From an uncultured Collinsella sp. (lineage in GTDB: Bacteria; Actinomycetota; Coriobacteriia; Coriobacteriales; Coriobacteriaceae): a stretch of 64,000 nucleotides of DNA. The notes under the pieces were generated by a model, which saw only the letters and a list, made by a program, of their open reading frames with translations, did no database searches and was not told where the DNA came from. Shown here piece by piece: positions 35,304 through 44,159 of this stretch. A program made the translations under genes and the position numbers. The stretch lies in contig CAAEEB010000096.1 of NCBI GenBank assembly GCA_900754745.1, forward strand, positions 1 to 64,000. The letters run 5' to 3'. Position 1 is the stretch's first letter, and every line of letters begins with the position of its first letter.

Positions 35304-36017
35304 CTAGCCTTGGGTGACCAATCGGTAACCGATACCCACATGCGTTTGGATATAGCGCGGGTGCGCGGGGTCGGACTCGATCTTCTTACGCAACGTGCCC
35401 ATAAAGACGCGCAGGCTCGCCAGGTCGCTCTTGGTTGCCGTGCCCCAAATCTCGTGCAGGATAGACTGGTGCGTCAGCACCTTGTCGGCGTTATGCGCCA
35501 GCAGGCATAGCAGTTTGTACTCGATCGGCGTCAGATGCAGCTCCTCGCCATCCATCGTGGCGATGCCGGCATCAAAATCGATATGCAGCTCACCGGTATC
35601 GAACGAGCCCTCGGACGTACCCATGCCAATCTGCGCATACGAGAGACGCCTGAGCGTCGTGCGAATGCGCGCGAGCAGCTCCTCGACCGAAAACGGCTTG
35701 GTCAGGTAGTCGTCGGCGCCGGCATCGAGTGCGCGAATCTTGTCCGCATCCTCGCTGCGCGCCGAGACCACAATGATCGGCATGCCCGACCATGCGCGCA
35801 CCGACTCCACCACCTTGACGCCGTCCATATCGGGCAGACCAAGATCGAGCAGCACGATGCTCGGTGCCTGCGATGAGGCGGCGGCGATGGCGGCATGGGC
35901 GGTCTCCACGGCCATATGGCGCAAGCCGTGCGCCTCGAGCGCGGCAACGATTAAGTTGCGAACGGCGGGGTCGTCCTCAACGACCAAGATGAGCGGTTTT
36001 ACGGCAGAGTTCGGCAC
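35304..36017 (-). CDS. kdpE: KdpE-type response regulator
   Basis: OmpR-family two-component regulator, 237 residues. The receiver has the acid pocket ED near residue 15, phospho-accepting Asp in VLLDLGLPDMDG and the switch Lys in DDYLTKPFSVEE; the winged helix ends GIGYRLVTQG and contains LHLTPIEYKLLCLLA. I use the GTG at 36017, 7 bases after AAGGAG, since no nearby ATG matches. It lies 4 bp from the sensor kinase gene stop, and its ribosome site overlaps that stop. It may control kup or other K+ or osmotic genes. Confidence 0.92.
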   Translation of the reverse strand: MPNSAVKPLILVVEDDPAVRNLIVAALEAHGLRHMAVETAHAAIAAASSQAPSIVLLDLGLPDMDGVKVVESVRAWSGMPIIVVSARSEDADKIRALDAGADDYLTKPFSVEELLARIRTTLRRLSYAQIGMGTSEGSFDTGELHIDFDAGIATMDGEELHLTPIEYKLLCLLAHNADKVLTHQSILHEIWGTATKSDLASLRVFMGTLRKKIESDPAHPRYIQTHVGIGYRLVTQG

Positions 36018-36021
36018 GGCG

Positions 36022-37647
36022 CTACTCCTTATCAAACGAAACGTCGGCGACGGGAAGCTCAATCGTAAAGACCGAGCCGTGCGGGTCCGCCGCGGCAACC
36101 TCTATGCTACCGCCATGCGCCAGCGCAATGGAGCGGCAAAGCGAAAGACCCAGGCCCACGCTGCGATGGCTGTCGGCCAAACCGTGGTTGGCGGTGTAGA
36201 ACGACTCAAAGATTCGCTCGCGGTCCTCGGGCGCAATGCCCGGGCCATCATCGGCCACTGAGCACGTCACGTGCCCACCGTCGACGCCAATCGAAATCAC
36301 GATATGCGAGCCTGCGGGCGTATAGGTGACGGCGTTGTTCACCAGATTGACCACCAGCTGCACCATCAGGCGCGCGTCGACATTGACGAGCGCCGGCTCA
36401 TCGCACGGCACCACCTTAAGGTCGTGCTCGCGCACGGCAGGGTTCACGTGGCGCAGTGCCTCCTCGACGATATCGTCCATGAGCTCGAGCGTGGTCGACA
36501 GGCGCATGCCGCCACCCTCGAGCTTGGTGATAGCGAGCAGATTCTCGACAGTGGCGTTGAGCCATTGCGCATCCGAGCGAATAGACAGGAGCAGGCCGCG
36601 GCGCGTCTGGGCGTCGAGCACGGCGGTGCCGGTCGAGCCCTGGTCGAGCAGCACGTCGGCATTACCCGAAATACTGGTGAGCGGTGTGCGCAGGTCGTGC
36701 GAGATGGAACGCAGCAGGTTGGCGCGCAGCTGCTCGTTTTTGGCGAGCACCGCCGCCTCCTCGCGGGCCTCCATGGCGCGGGCGCGATCGAGTGCCAGCT
36801 CGCCTTCGCTCACGATGGCATCGGCAAGTGTCCGCTCCTCGTGCGTCAGCACGTCGGGCTCGGCAACGATAGCCAGCACGCCCACCACCGAGGCGGGGTC
36901 GCCCGAGCGCACGAAGCCGTCGCCCGTGCGAACCGTCAGGTAGATGCCATAAAACGCCGAACCGCCAAACGTGGCGTCGAGCGGCGTTCCCACGTAGGCG
37001 GACGCCGAGAGCCTCGGCGGCATCTGCGGCGCCAGCTCGTGCACCGGGGCGGCATCGCCCACGGCCGTGTACGTCGCACGCGGCAGCAGGTCATCGCCCT
37101 CGGCGTCGGCGCTGTACCACACAACCGGACAGCCCGAAAGACGCGCCAGCTGCGTGGCCATGGCGTGAACGATCTGATGCTGATCGGCGCACCGCTGCAG
37201 CATGCGGTTGGTCTCGAGCACCATATGCGTGCGGCGGTCGCTGGCGGCAGCCTGTGCCAAGGCGCAGCGCAGGGCCAACGCAATCGAGCTCGACACAAGC
37301 GAAACCACGAACATGATGAAGAACATGCCGGGATAGCCGCGGTCGATAAGCGACAGCGAGTAGCGCGGGTCGACAAACAAAAAGTTGTAGAGCGCCACGG
37401 CGGCAGCCGAGCTCAGCAAGCAATACAGGCGACTCCAGGTAAAGAATGCGCACAGCTGAACGGCGAACACATAGACGATCATGATGCTCGGCGCGAGACC
37501 CGGATGGTCGAGCAGCGCGCCCACAATCGTCGCCGCGACCAGCAGCCCCACCGATACGCAGGCGTCATACAGAGGAGTGCGGCGCGTCAGCGTTGTGCGC
37601 CGCCACCAAAAGCTATCGGCAATATCGCCGTCCGTACGGACGTCCAT
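36022..37647 (-). CDS. kdpD: KdpD-like sensor histidine kinase lacking the N-terminal KdpD domain
   Basis: Membrane sensor kinase, 541 residues against ~890 for full KdpD. It opens with the DUF4118 four-helix membrane unit (APSIMIVYVFAVQLCAFFTWS...YNFLFVDPRYSL), then a GAF-like region and the kinase: H-box SISHDLRTPLTSISGN, N-box LVNNAVTYTP, G-boxes DDGPGIAPEDRERIFE and GLGLSLC. The N-terminal KdpD/Usp domain, which binds c-di-AMP and other signals in E. coli KdpD, is missing. No kdpFABC genes are nearby; the pair instead sits after kup. A longer upstream part is not encoded. Confidence 0.92.
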   Translation of the reverse strand: MDVRTDGDIADSFWWRRTTLTRRTPLYDACVSVGLLVAATIVGALLDHPGLAPSIMIVYVFAVQLCAFFTWSRLYCLLSSAAAVALYNFLFVDPRYSLSLIDRGYPGMFFIMFVVSLVSSSIALALRCALAQAAASDRRTHMVLETNRMLQRCADQHQIVHAMATQLARLSGCPVVWYSADAEGDDLLPRATYTAVGDAAPVHELAPQMPPRLSASAYVGTPLDATFGGSAFYGIYLTVRTGDGFVRSGDPASVVGVLAIVAEPDVLTHEERTLADAIVSEGELALDRARAMEAREEAAVLAKNEQLRANLLRSISHDLRTPLTSISGNADVLLDQGSTGTAVLDAQTRRGLLLSIRSDAQWLNATVENLLAITKLEGGGMRLSTTLELMDDIVEEALRHVNPAVREHDLKVVPCDEPALVNVDARLMVQLVVNLVNNAVTYTPAGSHIVISIGVDGGHVTCSVADDGPGIAPEDRERIFESFYTANHGLADSHRSVGLGLSLCRSIALAHGGSIEVAAADPHGSVFTIELPVADVSFDKE

Positions 37648-37677
37648 CAGCGTCCCGCCCCTCTCTCAAAAACAAAA

Positions 37678-37729
37678 ACCACCACAAAGGGGACAGGCAC
37701 CCTTGTGGTGGTTTCCCCTTGTGGTGGTT
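37678..37729. repeat. Hairpin with two alternative right arms
   Basis: AACCACCACAAAGGGG can pair with CCCTTGTGGTGGTT at 37700-37713 or with the second copy CCCCTTGTGGTGGTT just after. It lies 5' of kdpD and may be an attenuator or an mRNA end for the upstream small gene. Confidence 0.7.
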
Positions 37730-37760
37730 CCAAGTGTAAAGCCTTTGCAACCTGCGGTCG

Positions 37761-37955
37761 TTAGACAAACAGCACGTGCGCGAGCAGTGCGCACACGCAC
37801 GCCGCGACAAGCACCGTCACCACGATCGAAATCACGCGGTCGGCCATATCCATGTTGGCCCGATTCGTAAAGAACCGATCTTCGGCAGCATCGGCGCGTA
37901 CCTCACGCACCAGCTCGGTCGCAAGATCGCAACCGTCAAGCACCTTTGCATCCAT
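37761..37955 (-). CDS. Small single-pass membrane protein between kup and kdpD
   Basis: A 64-residue protein I do not recognise. Residues 1-35 are charged (MDAKVLDGCDLATELVREV start, then a basic/acidic stretch), residues ~41-62 form one membrane segment (VISIVVTVLVAACVCALLAHVLFV). GGGAGGAAACC five bases before the ATG strongly supports translation; a longer in-frame start lacks a site. It follows kup by 69 bp on the same strand. By place and size it could be an accessory or regulatory peptide of Kup or KdpD, as KdpF is for Kdp, but this is speculation. Confidence 0.72.
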   Translation of the reverse strand: MDAKVLDGCDLATELVREVRADAAEDRFFTNRANMDMADRVISIVVTVLVAACVCALLAHVLFV

Positions 37956-38024
37956 GGTTTCCTCCCAGGACTCAATCCCCGTCAATACAAACCCGCCCGT
38001 TCGCAGACAAACCTCGAGCGTCGA

Positions 38025-40052
38025 CTACGGCCGCTCGTTGGGAGCCAGGCGCTGCATCTTATTCACGGCCTTGAACTTGGTGAACAGCGGCACGTACTCA
38101 AAGCTCACGTTGGAGTTCTCCAGGCCGTACCAACGCGCGGGCGTGCCGGCGGCGCGGCGGATGATGTACTTGAGCGTGATGGCCGTACGCTCGCTGGGCT
38201 CCACATCGCTTTCGGGCGCCAGAAGCTTACGGATCAGGACGAACTTGAACGTGCCGATGTTACCCGGATCCTTGTAGACCGAGTAGTCATGCGTCTGCGG
38301 CGGCAGCTCGCCGGTGGCAGCCAGGTCCTGAACAACCTGACGCAGGTAGGCATTGACGCGCTGGTTGATCTTGTAGCCAAGGTACAGATGCACGCGGAAC
38401 ACGTAGTCGGTGCCGAACGTCTCGACCGAATAGGCAAAGGTATGCGGTTCGTCCATGGTCTCGACGTTCACAAACCACCAGGCGTGGGCACGCTTGGGAT
38501 GCTTGTCCAAGATCGAGTAGACAATATCGCGGTCGATGTAGTCGGTATGGGTGTCCTTGGTCAGGTACACGACGTTGTCGCTCATGCGCTCGTAACGGTC
38601 GTCGTCGCGCAGGCGCTTGAGCTGCGGCAGGTAGCTGCGCAGCGGCAGCAGCGTAAACTGGCGCTGCTCGACCGCCGTGCCGTTGTACCAGCACACCATA
38701 ATGCCCATGATGAGTGCAGCCATGAGGATGGTGAAGTAGCCGCCGTGGAAGAACTTGGTGAGCGAGCTCACGAAGAAGAAGCCTTCGAGCAAAAGGAAGA
38801 AGGCCGCGAAGATCCACGGAGCAACCTTGAGCTTGCGCTCCTCGTGCAGGTAGAAGAAGAGCAGCAGCGTGGTGCACATCATAGTCAGCGTAATGGCAAG
38901 GCCGTAGGCGGCTTCCATATGCGCCGAGTTCTGGAACAGCAGCACCACGATGACGCAGCCCACAAGCATGACGTTGTTGACCATGGGGATGTAGAGCTGG
39001 CCCTTGGTCTCGGCAGGGTAGAAGACCTGCATGTGAGGCATAAGGTCCAGACGGCTGGCCTCGGACACCAGCGAGAATGCGCCGGTGATGAGCGCCTGCG
39101 AGGCGATGATGGCCGCAACGGTGGAAAGGCCTACGGCAAACGGGCGCAGGCCCGGGGCGAGCATCTGGTAGAACGGGTTGAGGTCGGCAATGCCCATGAG
39201 CTCGGGGTTGGCAGCGTTGTTCATAAGCCAAGCGCCCTGGCCCATATAGGAAAGCAGCAGGCAGCACTTAACGAACGGCCAGGTGGCGTAGATGTTGCCG
39301 CGGCCGACGTGGCCCATGTCGGAGTAGAGCGCCTCGGCACCGGTGGTGGCGAGGAAGCAGCTGCCCAGAATCATGATACCCGCGTGGTTGTTGGGGCTCA
39401 GCAAAAAGGCGATGCCGCGCACCGGGTTGAGGCACAGCAGCACGGCGGGGTGCTGGAAGACAAAAAACAGACCCGTGCCGCCCAGGAACAGGAACCACAG
39501 CGTCATGATGGGGCCAAAGGCGTGACCGATCTTGGCCGTACCGATGCGTTGCACCAAAAAGAGCGCGATGATGATGGCGAGCGTAATGGCGACGACGCGG
39601 CCCTGGTCATCGCCCAGCACGGCATGGACCGCCGGGATGGTGCGCAGGCCCTCGATGGCCGTGGTAACGGTAACGGCCGGCGTCAGGATGCCGTCGGCGA
39701 GCAGCGCGGCGCCACCCAGCATGGCGGGGATGATAAGCCACTTGCCGCAGCGCTTGACCAGGCTGTACAGGGCAAAGATGCCGCCCTCACCATGGTTATC
39801 GGCACGCAGCGAGATGAGCACATACTTGATGGTGGTCAGCAGCGTGACCGTCCACACGACAAGGGAGAGCGCGCCGAGCACGAACTCCTCCGTCACGCTT
39901 CCGATGCCGCCGTTGCCGGCAACGAGCGCCTTGGTTACATACATAGGGCTGGTGCCGATATCGCCGTACACCACGCCCAGCGTGACGAGCATCGCCGAGA
40001 TGCTCACAGGAATCGCAGCGTGCGAGGCTGCCTCCTTGGCCTTCTGTTCCAT
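38025..40052 (-). CDS. kup: KUP family potassium uptake protein
   Basis: Proton-coupled K+ symporter, 675 residues. The start MLVTLGVVYGDIGTSPMYVTKAL is diagnostic, followed by about 12 membrane helices and a soluble C-terminal region of ~220 residues (RDDDRYERMSDNVVYLT onwards). Conserved acidic and glycine residues GEGGIFALYSLV and PALLADGIL-like LADGILTPAVTV are present. GGGAGGAAACC lies upstream of the ATG at 40052; an in-frame TTG six codons earlier is less likely. Upstream of the kdpDE pair, it forms a K+ uptake and sensing cluster. Confidence 0.96.
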   Translation of the reverse strand: MEQKAKEAASHAAIPVSISAMLVTLGVVYGDIGTSPMYVTKALVAGNGGIGSVTEEFVLGALSLVVWTVTLLTTIKYVLISLRADNHGEGGIFALYSLVKRCGKWLIIPAMLGGAALLADGILTPAVTVTTAIEGLRTIPAVHAVLGDDQGRVVAITLAIIIALFLVQRIGTAKIGHAFGPIMTLWFLFLGGTGLFFVFQHPAVLLCLNPVRGIAFLLSPNNHAGIMILGSCFLATTGAEALYSDMGHVGRGNIYATWPFVKCCLLLSYMGQGAWLMNNAANPELMGIADLNPFYQMLAPGLRPFAVGLSTVAAIIASQALITGAFSLVSEASRLDLMPHMQVFYPAETKGQLYIPMVNNVMLVGCVIVVLLFQNSAHMEAAYGLAITLTMMCTTLLLFFYLHEERKLKVAPWIFAAFFLLLEGFFFVSSLTKFFHGGYFTILMAALIMGIMVCWYNGTAVEQRQFTLLPLRSYLPQLKRLRDDDRYERMSDNVVYLTKDTHTDYIDRDIVYSILDKHPKRAHAWWFVNVETMDEPHTFAYSVETFGTDYVFRVHLYLGYKINQRVNAYLRQVVQDLAATGELPPQTHDYSVYKDPGNIGTFKFVLIRKLLAPESDVEPSERTAITLKYIIRRAAGTPARWYGLENSNVSFEYVPLFTKFKAVNKMQRLAPNERP

Positions 40053-40176
40053 AAGCCGGTTTCCTCCCAACTTTAATGTTCCAAGGAATTATAGGTAATC
40101 GGCCTATGTTTGAATGGCACTGTTTTCCCAGCTAGATAAACATTTATACGGCCTTTAGGCCACCGCGGCGATATGG

Positions 40177-40209
40177 AATGTGACAAAGGGACTGTCCCCT
40201 TGTCACATT
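40177..40209. repeat. Palindromic repeat, family A copy
   Basis: AATGTGACAAAGGGACTG followed by TCCCCTTGTCACATT; one base out of register in the right arm. It lies 3 bp beyond the nitroreductase stop codon. Confidence 0.9.
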
Positions 40210-40211
40210 CG

Positions 40212-41087
40212 TCATTTTCCGAGCCAATTTTTGAACCACCACTCCATGGAGCGGCTCATCTCGGCCATAAAGGGGCTCGTGTGCTTGCGGGTGTAGATAT
40301 CCATGACGCGCTCCCCCACCTCGCGGGCATGCGGACGGAACATCGCGTCCATCTCGGCCACCTGCGCGTCCATGGTCGCGACATCCGCGCGGCAGTAGCG
40401 CTCCTCGTGCACCAGGTTCACCACGGGATGCGCAATGGCCGGACGCTCCTTACGGGGCGTGCCGATGATGAGCATCGACAGCGGCATGGTATAGGGCGGC
40501 AGATCGAGCAGCTCGGCAACTTCCTCGGCGTTCTCCACGATGTCGCCAATGTAGCAGCTTCCCAGCCCCAGGGCCTCGGCGGCAACCACGGCGTTTTGCG
40601 CGGCGATCACGGCGTCCTGGGCCGCGATGGCAAAGTCGCCCAAACCCGGCGCGCGGCGGGGCGCCTTGCCCGTGCGCTCGACAAACTCGGGCTCAAAGCA
40701 GCCCACGTGCTCAAACAGATCGATCCACTTTGCATAATCGACCACAAATATGAGTGCCCAGGGCGCCTTGGCAATCATGGGCTGATGGTCGCACAGGTCG
40801 GCCAGGCGGTCGAGCGTAGCTTGCTCGCGGATGCTCACGATGGAATACATCATCATGGCGCCCGCCGACGGCGCGCGACTCGCCGCATGCAAAATCGCTG
40901 CGCGCTGCTCGTCGGTCACCGCCACGGGGCGGTCGTCGTCATCACGCGCGAAGGCACGCGTGGAGGAACGGTGCTCCAACGTGTCCAGCACCGCGTTGCC
41001 CGTAGTCTCGACTGGATAGCCGAACGTATCCACGCCCGCAGCTCCGTCGCAGTACTCGGCGCCCGTCATACAAACCTGCTCGCCCAT
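40212..41087 (-). CDS. Nitroreductase family protein
   Basis: FMN-dependent oxidoreductase of the nitroreductase superfamily, 291 residues, longer than the ~190-220 typical. The N-terminal RRSSTRAF-like HRSSTRAF block binds the FMN phosphate; ASRAPSAGAMMMYSI, LIFVVDYAKW and AAEALGLGSCYIG are the further cofactor-binding parts. About 60 C-terminal residues extend past the core (ATMDAQVAEMDAMFRPHAREVGE). GAGGA precedes the ATG. It likely reduces quinones, flavins or nitro compounds in the cytosol; the true electron acceptor is unknown. Confidence 0.9.
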   Translation of the reverse strand: MGEQVCMTGAEYCDGAAGVDTFGYPVETTGNAVLDTLEHRSSTRAFARDDDDRPVAVTDEQRAAILHAASRAPSAGAMMMYSIVSIREQATLDRLADLCDHQPMIAKAPWALIFVVDYAKWIDLFEHVGCFEPEFVERTGKAPRRAPGLGDFAIAAQDAVIAAQNAVVAAEALGLGSCYIGDIVENAEEVAELLDLPPYTMPLSMLIIGTPRKERPAIAHPVVNLVHEERYCRADVATMDAQVAEMDAMFRPHAREVGERVMDIYTRKHTSPFMAEMSRSMEWWFKNWLGK

Positions 41088-41301
41088 AGCTCTATCCTCG
41101 CCAATTCTTTAAGAAGCCTTTACGTTTCCGTGTAATTCCCGTCCATTATCGCGCAGGTCGCCACTACATTGCGCCACACCGCCGCACATGCGCGTTAATA
41201 TGGCTGGTTGTTGTGCGCAGCCCGCAAATGCAGTGCATATTTAGGTAACAATCGGGTAAACCCCCGCTTTCGTAGGTTTTAAGTTTGTGAGGAGTCTCAG
41301 C

Positions 41302-43602
41302 ATGTTCGCTGCCGCCATCTCGCTCGTCGGTCTTGCGGCGACCGTCTACCTTGTTTTGCGCGAGGCCAAGGCCATTCGCGCTCAGTCGGACACCGTCACC
41401 AAGGGCGCCTTCGCCTGGAGCGTCGCCTTCGGCCTGTTCCAGCTCTTTTTGACCGTCTGGGGCGCTATTGGCCTCGTCGCGCAAAACGAGCCGCTCGCCT
41501 TTGTGATGCTCATCCTGACCAATGCCATCCTCACCGGCTGCGCCTGGGCCAGTATCGCCCGCGACCGCATCGCCCCGCGCGTCTTTGCGTTCGCCGGGCC
41601 CGACGCCCCCGCCCCCACCGGCAAGCTCGCCCGCCTGCGCGGCGCCTTTGTGGGCAAACCGCTCGTCGCCGCCGTCTTGTGCCTGCTGCTCGCCGGCGTC
41701 TTTGCGCTGCTGGGCATGGAGGTCTCGTCCAACCACGACTTTACCTGGGTCTACCCCCTGTGCATCCTGCTCGAGTGGGCCATCATCACCACGCTCATGG
41801 TCGGCCTGTTCTTCCTGTTCCAGCGCCACGGCGCAGCTCCCGCGGTCCTGGCCTTTGCCCTCTTTGTCCTGGGCATTGCCGAGTTCTTCGTCATCACGTT
41901 TAAATCCATGCCCATCCAGCCGGGCGACCTTTCGGCCATCTCCACCGCCGCTGCGGTCGCCGGCACCGGCTACACCTTCTCAATCTCGCTGTTCTGCGTG
42001 CTGTCCATGGGCTTTACCGCCATCGCCATGCTGCTGTGCGAGTACGCCGGCCTGGTGGCACCGCACCGTCAGAAGGGCGCCGCCAACGCCAAGCGCATGC
42101 TGCTCACCAACCTGCTCGTCGCCGTGCTATGCCTGGGCGGCGTGACCGCGCACGTCACGCTTATCGACTACTACAACACCCTCGGCATCACCGTCTACAC
42201 CTGGCGCCCGCTCGAGAGCTACTGGCGCGAGGGCTACCTGCCTGCTTTTATTAGTGCGGCGCAGTCCATCAAGCCGCCCAAACCCGCCGACTACTCCGTC
42301 GACGATGCCAAGGCCACGCTCAAAAAGTACGCCAAGGCCTACGACAAGTCCGACGCGGCCAAGAGCGACGAGCGCGCCGCCGCAAAGGAGCAGTTCGACA
42401 GCGAGAAGCCCACGGTCATCGCCATCATGAACGAGACCTTCTCGGATCTTTCGATCTACCAGAACATGCGCGCCGGCTACGAGGGCCCGCAGTACTTTAA
42501 GAACCTGTCCAACTGCCTCAGCCGCGGCAAGCTCTACGTGAGCGCCTACGGCGGCGGCACCGCCAATACCGAGTTTGAGTTTATGACCGGCAACTCCATG
42601 GCCAACCTGGGCTCGGGCGTGTACCCCTACACCATCTACAACATGGAAACGACCGGGAACCTGGCAGAGCAGTTCAAGTCGCTCGGATATTCCACCACGG
42701 CCATGCACCCCAACCACGCCACCAACTGGAACCGCGAGAACGTCTACAAGGATTTTGGCTTTGACCGGTTCCTGTCCATCAACGATTTCCAGGGTGCCGA
42801 TACCCTGCGCGGCATGGTGACCGACCAGGCTACCTATGACAAGATTCTTGAGCTGCTCGACCAGAACGCCGATCCGCAGTTTATCTTCGACGTGACCATG
42901 CAGAACCACTCGGGCTACGACACGGGCCTGCTGCCGGTCGACAAGCAGATGCACCTGAATATCGACACGACCGATCTGGACGCCAAGACCGTCGAGGACG
43001 GCACGCTCTCCGATGTCGACGAGTACGTCTCGTGCATCGAGCAGTCCGATCAGGCGCTGCGCTACTTCCTCAACGCCTTGAGTAAGCTCGACCGCAAGGT
43101 GGTCGTGGTGTTCTGGGGCGATCACCAGCCGTTCTTCCCGTCCAAGTTCAACGATAAGTGGTTTACCGGCGAGGACGACGCCACCCACCAGGAGCGCTTG
43201 TGGCAGACCGACTACATCATTTGGGCTAACTACGACGTTGCCGGCTGCGGCCAGACGAGCGAGGTCGACGACCTGTCCACCAACTACCTGTCCACCCAGC
43301 TGATGCAGCTGATCGGTGCCCCGCTTTCCGACTACCAGAAGGCGCACATGACGCTGCGTGAGTCGCTGCCCGCCATCAACTCGGTGGGCTACGAGGACGC
43401 CAGCCTGCGCTGGGCGCTCTCCTCCAACGTCACCGGTGACGACGCCGCCGCAGCAGCCGCCACCAAGGCGCGCGAGGATTACGCCAAGATGCAGTACTAC
43501 GAGATGTTCCGCGACGGCAAGAACGTGTACACCGAGCACTTCCAGACCGAGGCCAACGAGACCGACCCCAACCTGGCACCGGGTACGACCAAGATCAAAT
43601 AG
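41302..43602 (+). CDS. LtaS-type sulfatase/phosphoglycerol transferase
   Basis: Membrane-anchored alkaline-phosphatase-superfamily enzyme, 766 residues. Several N-terminal membrane helices precede a linker and an extracellular sulfatase domain with the nucleophile block MNETFSDLSIY, the metal and substrate pieces YGGGTANTEFEFMTGNS, HPNHATNWNRENVYKDFGF and VFWGDHQPFFP. The family makes polyglycerol-phosphate chains such as lipoteichoic acid or modifies glycans; Coriobacteria have LTA-like polymers. GAGGAG precedes the ATG at 41302. Just downstream a hairpin at 43686 may terminate it. An array of repeats and the surface protein gene follow. Confidence 0.88.
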   Translation: MFAAAISLVGLAATVYLVLREAKAIRAQSDTVTKGAFAWSVAFGLFQLFLTVWGAIGLVAQNEPLAFVMLILTNAILTGCAWASIARDRIAPRVFAFAGPDAPAPTGKLARLRGAFVGKPLVAAVLCLLLAGVFALLGMEVSSNHDFTWVYPLCILLEWAIITTLMVGLFFLFQRHGAAPAVLAFALFVLGIAEFFVITFKSMPIQPGDLSAISTAAAVAGTGYTFSISLFCVLSMGFTAIAMLLCEYAGLVAPHRQKGAANAKRMLLTNLLVAVLCLGGVTAHVTLIDYYNTLGITVYTWRPLESYWREGYLPAFISAAQSIKPPKPADYSVDDAKATLKKYAKAYDKSDAAKSDERAAAKEQFDSEKPTVIAIMNETFSDLSIYQNMRAGYEGPQYFKNLSNCLSRGKLYVSAYGGGTANTEFEFMTGNSMANLGSGVYPYTIYNMETTGNLAEQFKSLGYSTTAMHPNHATNWNRENVYKDFGFDRFLSINDFQGADTLRGMVTDQATYDKILELLDQNADPQFIFDVTMQNHSGYDTGLLPVDKQMHLNIDTTDLDAKTVEDGTLSDVDEYVSCIEQSDQALRYFLNALSKLDRKVVVVFWGDHQPFFPSKFNDKWFTGEDDATHQERLWQTDYIIWANYDVAGCGQTSEVDDLSTNYLSTQLMQLIGAPLSDYQKAHMTLRESLPAINSVGYEDASLRWALSSNVTGDDAAAAAATKAREDYAKMQYYEMFRDGKNVYTEHFQTEANETDPNLAPGTTKIK

Positions 43603-43654
43603 CGACTAGCTGCGAGTTCATAACTGAAACGTCTGTCCGGGCGGAGGCATATAA

Positions 43655-43721
43655 GGTTCCCTGCTCGGACAGTCCTGCGCAAGACGGAGGCCACATTAAG
43701 TGGCCTCCTTTGCGTGCGGAA
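43655..43721. repeat. Left copy of 65-67 bp element, inverted relative to 48917-48981
   Basis: Contains GGAGGCCAC...GTGGCCTCC (43686-43708) and the flanks CTGCGCAAG and TTTGCGTGCGG. Its reverse complement recurs at 48917-48981 with about 90% identity. The central hairpin followed by TTTG probably terminates the sulfatase gene. Confidence 0.85.
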
Positions 43722-44080
43722 AGTGTGTCCCGGAATTCTTGTCTGGAATGGGATGCAGTTTCCGCTTGGGACCCGATTGGGAAAGAGTGTCCCACTATTC
43801 AGCTGGATTCCGGGATGTATTTTCCGGTTGAGGCTCGTTGGGAAAGTGCGTCCCACTTTGGGGGCTGATTCTGGGACGTGGTTTCCGGTTGGCTCTCATT
43901 GGGAAAGTTCATCCCATTTCTCGGCCTAATTATGGGACGCAGTTTCCCGTTGAGGACCCTTTGGGAAAGTGCGTCCCGGTCTGGGCGCTCAAACTGGGAT
44001 GGATTTTCCGGATGAGGGCTTGACGGAAAATGTGTCCCGTTCCGGGCGCTAATTGTGGGATGCAGTTTCCGCTTGCGGAG
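43717..44080. repeat. Tandem array 1 of 61-62 bp hairpin units
   Basis: About six degenerate units, with GGGA at 43750, 43812, 43873, 43934, 43996 and 44057 (steps of 62, 61, 61, 62, 61). Each holds GGGAYGCANTTTCC and, after 14-16 nt, GGGAAARTGCRTCCC, so every unit folds into a hairpin; a ~20-nt linker (ACTTTGGGGGCTGATT-like) follows. It fills the 557-bp gap between the sulfatase and surface protein genes. No unique CRISPR-type spacers are seen. Confidence 0.9.
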
Positions 44081-44094
44081 TCTCCACTCAACAG

Positions 44095-44133
44095 AAAACC
44101 CGGGTGGCCTGTTTTTTGGCTACCCGGGTTTTT
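44095..44133 (-). terminator. Terminator of the surface protein gene
   Basis: AAAACCCGGGTGGCC pairs with GGCTACCCGGGTTTTT over a T-rich loop; on the minus strand it ends in a T-tract and lies 27 bp from the stop. Confidence 0.85.
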
Positions 44134-44159
44134 GGGTTGTCGATATGTTCGACTGGCTA

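Noticed and set aside
43717..44080. Array 1 considered as a CRISPR array
   Set aside because: The whole unit repeats, including the linker; there are no unique spacers, no identical direct repeats and no cas genes.
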